Shown piece by piece: positions 1-8,047 of a DNA stretch of 64,000 bases (the first letter of the stretch is position 1; each line of letters opens with the position of its first letter). The position numbers and the translations under genes were made by a program. Origin of the DNA: Pelagibacterium nitratireducens (GTDB lineage: Bacteria; Pseudomonadota; Alphaproteobacteria; Rhizobiales; Devosiaceae). The DNA lies in the NCBI RefSeq assembly GCF_037044555.1, contig NZ_CP146276.1, positions 95,743-159,742 of the forward strand, written 5' to 3'. Below the pieces are notes generated by a model. That model was given only the letters and a program-made list of their open reading frames with translations. It made no database searches and was not told the origin of the DNA.

Positions 1-1313
1 GCCCGACCGAAGGCGTGAACTGTCTCATCGGAGCCGGCGATGCTGGCAAGAGCAGCGTGCTGGATGCCATCGACTATTGCCTCAGCGCGCGGCGTTCTCT
101 CGCGATCGGTGATTCTGACTTTCACAACCTCAGCGTCGAGAACGACATATCGATCACGCTGGTTCTCGGTCGGTTGGACGACAATCTGAAGAACTATGAG
201 ACCTACGGAGATTTTCTTTCGGGAATGCGAGCCGCCGATGGGAGCATTGAAGATGAACCTGGGCACGGTCTGGAGACCGTCCTCAGACTCAATCTTTCCG
301 TGGCTGGCGACCTAGAGCCGAAATGGCGCTTGATATCGAAGCGGGCGGAGGACAAAGGGCTCGATCGCGGCTTGAACTGGGGCGATTGGATCGCCCTCTC
401 CCCAACCCGGCTCGGACCCTGGTCGGAAAACAATCTCGCATGGCGGCGCGGGTCGGTCCTAAACCGGCTTAGCGAGGAGAAGCCCGATGCCTCGAAAGCG
501 TTGTCGAACGCGGCTCGAGATGCTCGGAAGAACTTCGGTACCGAGGCAGATAGGCAACTCGGAGATGCGCTTGCGGTCGTCACCCGGACAGAAAACGAGC
601 TCGGCGTGCCGATCGGCGCTGCGGCAAAAGCCCTTCTCGACACCCATTCAGTATCCACGAGCGGGGGAACGATTGCGCTTCACAACGAGCTTGGTGTGCC
701 TCTGCGAGGCCTCGGAACGGGATCGACACGCCTGCTGATCGCCGGTCTTCAGCGCCAAGTGGCGGACAAGACGTCTATCCTCCTTGTCGACGAAGTCGAA
801 CACGGATTGGAGCCGCACAGGATCCTGCGGCTCATTGGCTCATTCGGTGCGAAAACCAATCCGCCACCTCAACAGGTATTCGCCACGTCGCACTCGCCTG
901 TCGTATTGCGCGAGCTTGGCTCGGAGCAACTGTTCATTCTCAGGAAGTCGGCTGACGGACAGCATTTGCCCCTGCCTGTGCCCGCCGAGGCGCAGGGTAC
1001 ACTTCGCGCGTTTCCCGGCGCTTTCCTGGCGCCCTCTGTCCTCATCTGCGAAGGTGCGACCGAGGTAGGGTTTGTGCGGGGATTCGATCAATTCTGCGTG
1101 GCGCACGGCCGCGTTTCTCTGCAGGCCGCTGGTGTTGCGATCGTTGACTGCGGTGGCGGGCACGCTGATCGACCCTATGAGCGGGCGAAGGCACTCACCG
1201 CTCTCGGATACCGCGTTGCCGTCTTTCGCGACGATGACGTCAGCCCCTCTGCCGCTCTGATCGCTGAAGCTGCCCAGGCAGGATGCTCGACCTTCACATG
1301 GGACGATGGATGA
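1..1313 (+). pseudogene. gajA: Gabija GajA-like OLD ATPase/TOPRIM nuclease, 5' part (interrupted; start outside window)
   Basis: The reading frame is open from base 3 into the window, so the true start is upstream. Visible ABC-ATPase motifs are a Walker A (GAGDAGKSS, bases about 33-59), a signature-like GTGSTRLLI, Walker B LLVDEVEHGLEP and an ATSHSP switch histidine. A TOPRIM part follows with ICEGATE and the acidic RDDDV. This order, followed by an overlapping UvrD-like helicase gene, is that of class 2 OLD nucleases (GajA of Gabija anti-phage defence). The frame hits TGA at 1311-1313, which is the first three bases of an inserted IS3 element. About 120 C-terminal residues lie beyond the insertion at 3928-4290. 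As it stands the product is truncated. Identification is by motif and neighbourhood, not a search. Confidence 0.85.
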
Positions 1314-1343
1314 ATAGCCCCGAGTTTCGTGGACACCCTCGGG

Positions 1344-2240
1344 TTAGATTTCCTGCTGCCGTTCGAACTCGACGGGTGACAGCATCCCGTTCCTGACGTG
1401 CTTGCGTTTTGGGTTGTAGAACATTTCGATGTAGTCGAACACGTCCTGCCTTGCCTCTTGGCGTGTTCGATAGGTTCTGCGCCGTATTCGCTCACGCTTG
1501 AGCAGATTGAAGAAGCTTTCTGCCACAGCGTTGTCGTGGCAATTCCCCCGTCGGCTCATCGAGTGCTCAAGATTGTGATGCTTAAGAAAGGCTGCCCAGT
1601 CCATGCTGGTGAACTGGGAGCCCTGATCGGAATGGATCAAGACCTTGCTCTTGGGCTTTCGACGCCATACTGCCATGAGCAAAGCCTGCAACACGACGTC
1701 GGTTGTCTGGCGGCTCTGCAACGACCAACCGATGACGCGACGAGAGAACAGATCGATGACAACGGCCAGATAGGAGAAGCCTTCCTGGGTCCTGATGTAG
1801 GTGATGTCTGTCACCCACGCCCTGTCCGGGGCCTTCACATCGAACTGGCGAGCCAAGGTATTGTCGACCACGATCGAGGGCCTGCCGCCATAGGAGCCGG
1901 GCCGTCGTTTGTAGCCGATCTGCGCCTTGATCCCGGCAAGCCTCGCAAGACGAGCGATGCGGTTAGCACAACTGGTCTCTCCCTGATCGAGAAGGTCATC
2001 ATGGAGCTTGCGGTAGCCATAGACCCTGCCGCTTTCCTTCCAGGCATTGCTGATGAGCTCGGTCTGACGTGCATCTTCCAACGCCCGCTTGCTCAGCGGA
2101 GCCTTCAGCCAGGCGTAGAAACCGCTGGGTCGGATACGCAAGCAACGGCACATCGCCCGAACCGTGAATTGCTGGCGATGCTCGGCAATGAACGCGTATC
2201 TCACTTTGCATCCTTGGCGAAATACGCGGTGGCTTTTTTT
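1344..2240 (-). CDS. IS3-family transposase OrfB (DDE integrase part, made as OrfAB fusion)
   Basis: About 299 codons downstream of the slippery A-run. The rve-type catalytic domain is visible: the first Asp in WVTDITYI, the second in HSDQGSQF, and the Glu in AVAESFFNLLKRE, followed by the conserved YNPKRKH end. No internal stop interrupts it, so the protein can probably still act. The frame has no convincing start of its own, so the start given is the slip site. The right end of its element is broken by the nested IS, so the element may be unable to move. Confidence 0.88.
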   Translation of the reverse strand, partial: KKSHRVFRQGCKVRYAFIAEHRQQFTVRAMCRCLRIRPSGFYAWLKAPLSKRALEDARQTELISNAWKESGRVYGYRKLHDDLLDQGETSCANRIARLARLAGIKAQIGYKRRPGSYGGRPSIVVDNTLARQFDVKAPDRAWVTDITYIRTQEGFSYLAVVIDLFSRRVIGWSLQSRQTTDVVLQALLMAVWRRKPKSKVLIHSDQGSQFTSMDWAAFLKHHNLEHSMSRRGNCHDNAVAESFFNLLKRERIRRRTYRTRQEARQDVFDYIEMFYNPKRKHVRNGMLSPVEFERQQEI

Positions 2241-2473
2241 AAGATGTCGCGCTCCTCGGTGACGCGCGCCAGCTCCTTCTTCAGTCGCCGGATCTCGGTT
2301 GCTTGATCCGCATCGCCCAACCCAGAAGGCTTCGAGAACTTCTTCTTCCAAGCGTAGAGCGAGTGTGGGCTCACGCCGAGGCGCTTCGAAACCTCGGCAA
2401 CGGGGTATCCCCGCTCGGTAATCTGCGCGACTGCATCACGCTTGAACTCGTCACTGAAATTGCCAGACCCCAT
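2201..2473 (-). CDS. IS3-family transposase OrfA
   Basis: A 90-residue helix-turn-helix protein starts MGSGNFSDEFKRDAV and ends with a leucine-rich, probably coiled-coil tail (RRLKKELARVTEERDILKK). It binds the IS ends. Near its 3' end a run of seven A on the coding strand (2234-2240) forms a slippery A-AAA-AAA-G site. A -1 slip there joins this frame to the DDE integrase frame, as is usual for the family. The run is intact. Confidence 0.9.
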   Translation of the reverse strand: MGSGNFSDEFKRDAVAQITERGYPVAEVSKRLGVSPHSLYAWKKKFSKPSGLGDADQATEIRRLKKELARVTEERDILKKATAYFAKDAK

Positions 2474-2527
2474 TATGGCCTCCTTGCCTCAAATTTAGGG
2501 AAGAAGGCGTCCAGAAATCTAGGGGCT

Positions 2528-3919
2528 TCTGTGGTTGCCGCCCGTGATGCAAGTAGTTTTTGAGCCATTGGGGTGTGATCGAGTGCGGTCTTCTGTCAGG
2601 CCTTCAATTGCGGCGCTTCGGAAGCCGCTGGCCGATATGGTGATTAGCGGATCAGGTCCAAATCTATTCAGCGAGCTGAATGGCTCCTAGCCCCTAACTG
2701 GTTTTCCTGTTCCAGATCTGTTCGATCATTTTGCCCATATGGGTCTTTGACTTCTCACACCTCCGTCACCGGCACCCATCTACCTCGCGCTGCACCTCTG
2801 TCATGCAACAGCAGCCTGTGCCGGATTCTCGTAATCCTTTCTCTTCGTCACCATGGCCCAGATCGCTCGCGCCATCTTGTTTGCCAGCGCAATCGCCACA
2901 AGCATTCTCGGCTTCCTGGCCAGCATCCGAGACAACCATGACCTCTCTGGAATGGTCTTTCGCCCGAGCCAGTTCAATCGAGACATCGCTCCCATGATCA
3001 GGAGCCTCCTGATGTCGGCTTGCCCGGCCTTCGATATGCGCCCAAGCCGCTCTTTTCCTCCGGACGAATGCTGCCGCGGCACCAATCCCAACCACGCAGC
3101 GAAGTCTCGCCCACGCCGAAAGCTCTCCATTGGCGGTGCGAAAGCCTCAACGGCCAACGCGCTCATCGGTCCGACCCCCGGCATCGTTTGCAAACGACGC
3201 GCCGTATCAGTCTGAGTTGCCAGAGCAACGATCTGTTTGGTTTTGGCCTGAATTCGTTCCGTCTTCTCCGAGACCTGCAGCAAAAGATCACGGCACTCCT
3301 CGCGAACCCGTGCTGGCAAGTCGCTGTTGTCAGCTTCGATGATCGCCTCAATCCGCTTTAGATGGCCAATCCCCGGCGGGGTCGGATGGCCGAACTCATA
3401 CAGCACCGAGCGTAGAGCGTTCACCAGCTCTGTACGCTGACGAACAAGTCGTTCTCTTCCGCGAAAGAGAACCGCCTGCGCTTGCTGCTCTTCCGCCTTG
3501 GGCGTGATGAAGCGCATCTCGGGTCGCTGCGCGGCGACAACGATCGCTTCGGCATCAGCCGCGTCATTCTTCTGACGCTTGACGAAAGGCCGCACATATT
3601 GGGGAGCGATCAGCTTTACCTCATGGCCATGCTTGGCGATCTCGCGAGCCCAATAATGCGCGCTGCCGCATGCTTCCATCACAACGACCGCCCTAGGATG
3701 CCCAGCAATGAATCTGCGGAATTGCATCCGAGATAGCTTCTTGCGGAACTTCACTTCCCCAGTCATTGAGGCTCCATGCACCTGGAAAACGTTCTTCGCC
3801 AGGTCGATCCCCATCATTGTCTCTGTTGTCATCTTCGCTGTCCTTCCCATCCCGTTTGGTCAGACCGACAATTCTCCAACAGAAGTTGTCGGCTGGGTAG
3901 GGCGGCAACCACTCCATCT
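2528..3919 (-). mobile_element. IS110-family (IS1111-type) element inside the right terminus of the IS3 element
   Basis: It lies between the GGGGCT and ATTCA pieces of the IS3 right end; a shared CT makes the exact edge ambiguous by 2 bp. Perfect 13-bp subterminal inverted repeats GTGGTTGCCGCCC (2531-2543) and its complement (3900-3912) lie a few bases inside the edges, typical of the IS1111 subgroup. No longer target duplication is seen. Bases 2544-2800 carry no gene. Confidence 0.82.
2801..3850 (-). CDS. IS110-family transposase (DEDD type, with C-terminal transposase_20 domain)
   Basis: Up to 349 residues. The N-terminal RuvC-like DEDD domain starts at MGIDLAKNVFQVHG (first Asp) and includes KNDAADAEAI with the later acidic residues. 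The C-terminal part has PGVGPMSALAVEAF and WLGLVPRQHSSGGKERLG, the transposase_20 signature. Length is normal and the frame intact. The start may be the ATG at 3832 rather than 3850. It probably acts with a bridge-type RNA from the non-coding end, as known for the family. Confidence 0.92.
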   Translation of the reverse strand: MGRTAKMTTETMMGIDLAKNVFQVHGASMTGEVKFRKKLSRMQFRRFIAGHPRAVVVMEACGSAHYWAREIAKHGHEVKLIAPQYVRPFVKRQKNDAADAEAIVVAAQRPEMRFITPKAEEQQAQAVLFRGRERLVRQRTELVNALRSVLYEFGHPTPPGIGHLKRIEAIIEADNSDLPARVREECRDLLLQVSEKTERIQAKTKQIVALATQTDTARRLQTMPGVGPMSALAVEAFAPPMESFRRGRDFAAWLGLVPRQHSSGGKERLGRISKAGQADIRRLLIMGAMSRLNWLGRKTIPERSWLSRMLARKPRMLVAIALANKMARAIWAMVTKRKDYENPAQAAVA

Positions 3920-3927
3920 ATTCAGGA

Positions 3928-4290
3928 CAGGACATTGAGACTGCCATCGTCGCCAACGTAAACGAAGCCATTCTATTGCAGGTGATCGACTACGCGATTT
4001 CTGTTCACGGACAAGGCTTGGTCGACGATCACATCAAGTCGGCATCGCAAGGGGCCGCGACCGTCGAGAACATCAGGGCTGTTCTGTATTCGCAACAACA
4101 AACGCTCACCGGAGATCAGCGCGTTGTCGTTGCTCGGGCTGCGGGCGGAAAAAACGGCTGGTTCAAATCAGTCGGCGATATGGAACATGTCGCCAAAGAG
4201 ATCCTCGCGCCAAATTTCGCTGGGGTGACTGAGGGGTTCAAGGCCCGGGTGAACAACCTCTTGATCTGGGCGCAGACGGTTCATGGATGA
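3928..4290 (+). pseudogene. gajA: Gabija GajA-like nuclease, 3' part
   Basis: 120 codons that continue gajA after the nested insertion. Joining GGA at 1308-1310 to CAG at 3928 gives an unbroken frame reading TFTWDDG then QDIETAI. The segment, containing GDQRVVVARAAGG and ending WAQTVHG, matches the helical C-terminus expected after the TOPRIM domain. It has no start of its own that looks real, though a TTG at 3976 is possible. The stop overlaps the gajB start by 8 bp, so the pair was translationally coupled before the insertion. Confidence 0.82.
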
Positions 4291-5692
4291 ACTAACGGTT
4301 CTCAGCGCAAGCAAGGGGAGCGTGTCCGCGCCAGCGGGATGTGGAAAGACGCATTTGATTGCTGCATGCATAAGAGCCTCAACGGACGAAAAGCCAATCC
4401 TGATCCTGACGCACACCAATGCCGGTGTTGCCGCCCTGCGGGGGCGATTAGACGCCGCGGGCGTGCTGCGAACTCGTTATCGGATCACTACGATCGACGG
4501 ATGGGCAATGCGCCTGGTCGGGACCTTTCCGCAACGGAGTGAGCAACATACAAATATCTTGAAGTTGAAGAATCCGGGAACCGACTATCCAGCGCTTCGA
4601 GCTGGCGCGCTCGCCATTATCAATGGGCAGCATCTGTCGGGTGTAATCGATGCGACTTACTCCAGGCTTGTCGTTGACGAGTATCAGGACTGCATTGTCC
4701 AGCAGCACGGAATGATCGCGCAGCTGTCTGAGTTGTTGCCTACGTGTGTCTTGGGCGACGACATGCAGGCGATCTTCGGCTGGGGAACGAACGTTCTCGT
4801 GGATTGGTCGAATGCAGTGGAAGCTTCGTTTCCACCGATCGGTCAGCTCTCGACACCGTGGCGTTGGGACAACGCAGGTGCTCCGAGGTTGGGACAATGG
4901 CTCTTGTGGGCGCGGTCAGCGCTGCAGACCGGTACTCCGATCGATCTCCGGAGCGCACCGGATGAAGTGACTTGGATGCAGATCTCCGGTCCCGATGATA
5001 TCCAAACGCTTACACGGGCTGCCTATGCTGCTTCACCGGTGGCAGATGGTGGGGCGCTTATTATCTGCGACAGCCGTCGGCCGAATCGACACAGGGATAT
5101 CGCCAGCCGGGTGAAAGGTGCCGTCGTCGTTGAAAATGCCGACCTGTCTGATTTCATAAGATTTGCCGAGCGATTTGATTTCGATGCGCCGTCCGCTACC
5201 GATGATTTGATTGACTTCGCCGCCAGTACGCTCACCGGGGTTGGGGCGGGGCAACTCAAACAGCGGTTGGTGTCACTTCTTGCCGGCAGGGCCCAAAAGG
5301 CGCCGACCGAAGTGGAAGAGGCGGCAATTGCCTTTTCCAAAAACCCGGTCCCCATAGCGGCAGTGGAATTACTCGTTGAGATCAACAAGCAAGCAGGCGT
5401 TTCGCCCCTTCGCCCCGCAATTCTGCGCGCCGCGATTCAAGCTCTTAACGGCTGTGTCTACAAAGCAGACTTCTATGAGATGGCTGTTCGTGCTCGAGAG
5501 CAGTCACGCGTCCTTGGACGCTCCGTTCCCAGGCGGGCCGTCGGCAGCACTCTGCTACTGAAGGGCTTGGAAGCCGACATTTCAGTTGTCCTCGATACCG
5601 ACGTTCTGGACGCACGTAACTTGTATGTGGCTCTGACGCGAGGCTCACGGCGGTTGGTTGTTTGTTCGACCAGCCCGGTGCTTCAACGGTAA
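4283..5692 (+). CDS. gajB: Gabija GajB-like UvrD/Rep superfamily 1 helicase
   Basis: A 469-residue SF1 helicase-like protein. Motif I is APAGCGKTH (about residues 16-24), motif Ia ILTHTNAGVAALRGR, motif II VVDEYQDC, motif III LGDDMQAIFGW, and motif VI near the C-terminus NLYVALTRGSRRLVV. In Gabija, GajB pairs with GajA and is thought to act on DNA ends or intermediates made during phage infection. The frame is complete and close to the usual ~490-residue length. It overlaps the end of gajA, so with gajA split its translation may depend on its own weak start region or on transcription through the IS. Confidence 0.87.
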   Translation: MDELTVLSASKGSVSAPAGCGKTHLIAACIRASTDEKPILILTHTNAGVAALRGRLDAAGVLRTRYRITTIDGWAMRLVGTFPQRSEQHTNILKLKNPGTDYPALRAGALAIINGQHLSGVIDATYSRLVVDEYQDCIVQQHGMIAQLSELLPTCVLGDDMQAIFGWGTNVLVDWSNAVEASFPPIGQLSTPWRWDNAGAPRLGQWLLWARSALQTGTPIDLRSAPDEVTWMQISGPDDIQTLTRAAYAASPVADGGALIICDSRRPNRHRDIASRVKGAVVVENADLSDFIRFAERFDFDAPSATDDLIDFAASTLTGVGAGQLKQRLVSLLAGRAQKAPTEVEEAAIAFSKNPVPIAAVELLVEINKQAGVSPLRPAILRAAIQALNGCVYKADFYEMAVRAREQSRVLGRSVPRRAVGSTLLLKGLEADISVVLDTDVLDARNLYVALTRGSRRLVVCSTSPVLQR

Positions 5693-5876
5693 GTTTGGCG
5701 ATCCTAGAGGCTCCACGCGGGGACCTTTGCTGCTTTCGCAGCCTTATAGGCCGATACCATCGGCCGCGATGAGAAAAGTTCGATGGCAACCAGAAGGCTG
5801 CATAGTAGGCGACCGGCCGGGTGGTCCGATCACGCGCTCATTGCCGCTCACGCGGAATTTCCCGTGAGGCTACATG

Positions 5877-6941
5877 TCAAGAGGCTGATAAAATATGCTG
5901 GGTGCTGGGCGGGCAAGCCGGGCACGCGACGGAAGGCTCTGTCGATTCATGGCGGACCACGGTGCGTAAAACTGGCCGGCCATTCATGATGGCATTGATC
6001 TGATTTTGGAACTCGCGAGGCTCGACCAAATACATACCACCGCGGGCGCCTTCAAAGGCGCAATTCCAAGCGGCAAGAGCTTGGCCATAGCGAAGTGCCT
6101 TCGACAAACCTTGAGCGTCCATTTTCTTGAGTCCCAACAACCCCTGTTTGGCGCCTAAGGCCAGAATGCCAGCCGTGCACCAGTCGCCGGAGCCGCACGT
6201 GTCCACGAGGCTTGGCGCAGGGAACGCGGGGCAAATGCTCCAGTCGGAAATTTGCCCGTCGAGACGGTGTCTGTACCGCAGACCTTGCGAGCCAAGCGTC
6301 TGAATCTCGAGCAAAGTCGCAGTTGAGGCGGTCATGGCGCCACCCGCCTCGGAAAGGCGCTGATCCGAGTACTTCACGATGTGTGCGATTTTCATCGCTT
6401 CCGCAAACTGCTTTTCGTCCGACTTTCCGGAAGGTTCAAACAGAACTACGGCACCATTTTGCGCTGCTTCTGCTGCGAGCGTTAATGCAGCTCTCGACAG
6501 CCGATCCATGAAGAAAACCGCAGAGCCCGGTAGTGCGAGGGTGATATCCTCCACTGCATGCTGTGTGACGGGCCTGTAGCTGGGCAGACGCTTTCCGCAG
6601 TGCGGGCACGTCCAGAGGAACCGGTGTGTCGGTGATCCGTCACGAGCGCGCCTAATTTGTTGAATTATGATCGGTGTATGGCCCGTCGGAGCGCAATTGG
6701 CAAAGTCCAATTTCACCCCCCATTTGGCCATGTCCGCCCGAACACGTTCTGACGCGGGATCACCATTCATTCGTGCGATTGGGTAGGCATCCCAACCCAG
6801 GTATCTCATTATCGTGAGAACGTTGCCGCATGTTCCGCCGGCCCATGAGTGAACTGGCGCTTCACTGTCGAGCCCAATTACAAGATCGAGCGCGATCAAG
6901 CCCGTGCCAAAGATCTTCGGCCTTTCCTCTGGATGGTTCAT
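5877..6941 (-). CDS. PfkB-family sugar/nucleoside kinase with a CxxC insert (last gene of five-gene operon)
   Basis: 354 residues with a ribokinase/PfkB fold. The N-terminal strand reads KIFGTGLIALDLVIGL, a substrate-side motif is WAGGTCGN (33-40), and the catalytic anion-hole motif is DTCGSGDW (247-254), whose last Asp is the usual catalytic base. An insert with TCPHCGKRLPSYRP (111-124) could bind a metal ion and is unusual for the family. The start ATG overlaps the stop of the upstream gene (ATGA at 6938-6941), so it is translationally coupled. The substrate cannot be read from sequence. Neighbours (PRTase, HAD phosphatase, SIS) suggest a sugar phosphate or nucleoside, which is inference. 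Confidence 0.8.
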   Translation of the reverse strand: MNHPEERPKIFGTGLIALDLVIGLDSEAPVHSWAGGTCGNVLTIMRYLGWDAYPIARMNGDPASERVRADMAKWGVKLDFANCAPTGHTPIIIQQIRRARDGSPTHRFLWTCPHCGKRLPSYRPVTQHAVEDITLALPGSAVFFMDRLSRAALTLAAEAAQNGAVVLFEPSGKSDEKQFAEAMKIAHIVKYSDQRLSEAGGAMTASTATLLEIQTLGSQGLRYRHRLDGQISDWSICPAFPAPSLVDTCGSGDWCTAGILALGAKQGLLGLKKMDAQGLSKALRYGQALAAWNCAFEGARGGMYLVEPREFQNQINAIMNGRPVLRTVVRHESTEPSVACPACPPSTQHILSAS

Positions 6942-8047
6942 GGGACGTGTCCTTTTTTCAGCCTGGGGCGCGGCTGCGGGTAGACCTCTCCCTCCAACCA
7001 GACATGAATGATATGGGGCGTCGGCGAAGCAAGATCCGCGGACGCATCGAAATCATACCCTATCGATTCGAGGTAAGCGACTGGTAAATCTCGCTCGAGG
7101 GCCGCCATCAGGGCGCCGAGGGACATGACTTTGCTACCCAGCGGAGAAAGAACCAGGATCGAGCCTCCGGCATCTCGAAACACCGGCTTGCGTAAATCGT
7201 CCAACCGCAGAATTGTGCGATAAAGGTGTAGGGGATCCTGTTCATCCGCGTACACGACGTCGCGGGCATCAACTGACCAACCGCTCTCGAACTCTGCCAA
7301 GTATTCCTCTGCCAGCATGTCTCCGAGGCGCGGGTCGCGCGCCGGAAAAGGCAGGATTGGGCATGTGTCGTGCGGAGCGACGAAATCGTGGACCCGAGAT
7401 AGGGCCTGCTGGCGCCCCATTGCGAGCTGTGGGAGCCATAACTTCGCTGCCCGAGAGGCAGCGTCGAGCGTCAGCCCCCCTTTGAACCCATGAACATAGC
7501 CTGGAACGTCGCTCGCCACAGAGGATATCTGCGCGTCAAGATTGGGATCATGCGACACAAAGAGATGCAGGTTCTGCGGATCCTTGCCTCGATTAATCCG
7601 CTCAACGAACAATCTGATCAAAGGGAACGCTGTGCCCACTGAAAGGGCGCTGATGTCGACGATCACGTCGGTGACTTCGGTCAGATCGTACCGCGAAACG
7701 CCCAGTGTAACATTGCGTCCACCGACAACAGCGCCATCAGCTCCGAAAATTTCGACGGCAAGGATATCGTTCGAGGGAAGCAGCGTCTGAAGCTTCTCGA
7801 TATTTTTTTCGGCGCGGCGAGTGAGCTCAGAATCTGGATTGGGCCGGTTCTCTCTGATGAACAATGCTTGAGCATCGGCACCGGCGGCAGCGAGACGTTC
7901 AGCAATCTGGGTCGCGCGTGGATCAAATCCACCACCTGCGATTAACAGCGCTTTCCTGCCATTCTGCGAGAAATATTCGGACGCAAAGCTTTCAGCTTCT
8001 GAGCCATCGTGGGAAATGCAAGGATCCCATCGCCACCCGTGCGCCAT
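6938..8047 (-). CDS. Unrecognised Rossmann-like protein, fourth gene of five-gene operon
   Basis: 369 residues, not assigned to a family. Near the N-terminus a strand and glycine-rich turn (KALLIAGGGFDPRA, residues 32-45) looks like a nucleotide-binding Rossmann start. A later strand VTDVIVDISALSVG is followed by a helix. No signal peptide or membrane segment is seen. Its ATG overlaps the upstream ATPase stop (TAATG at 8045-8049), and its own stop overlaps the kinase start, so it is tightly embedded in the operon. A nucleotide- or NAD-processing role is possible but unproven. Confidence 0.7.
   Translation of the reverse strand: MAHGWRWDPCISHDGSEAESFASEYFSQNGRKALLIAGGGFDPRATQIAERLAAAGADAQALFIRENRPNPDSELTRRAEKNIEKLQTLLPSNDILAVEIFGADGAVVGGRNVTLGVSRYDLTEVTDVIVDISALSVGTAFPLIRLFVERINRGKDPQNLHLFVSHDPNLDAQISSVASDVPGYVHGFKGGLTLDAASRAAKLWLPQLAMGRQQALSRVHDFVAPHDTCPILPFPARDPRLGDMLAEEYLAEFESGWSVDARDVVYADEQDPLHLYRTILRLDDLRKPVFRDAGGSILVLSPLGSKVMSLGALMAALERDLPVAYLESIGYDFDASADLASPTPHIIHVWLEGEVYPQPRPRLKKGHVP

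Larger units (their letters stand above)
1311..3924 (-). mobile_element. IS3-family element inserted in gajA, split by a nested IS1111-type element
   Basis: The left end begins TGAATAGCCCCGAGTTTCGT. The right end, read in reverse, gives the matching sequence with a few mismatches, but it is cut: GGGGCT ends at 2527 and the last five bases ATTCA are at 3920-3924, with 1392 bp of another IS between them. Rejoined, the element is 1222 bp, normal for the family. A 3-bp direct repeat GGA flanks it (1308-1310 and 3925-3927), the expected target duplication. The transposase reads on the minus strand by programmed frameshift. Confidence 0.9.

Noticed and set aside
1398..2306. Plus-strand open frame of 302 codons
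   Set aside because: Reverse of the IS3 integrase frame; no motif of its own.
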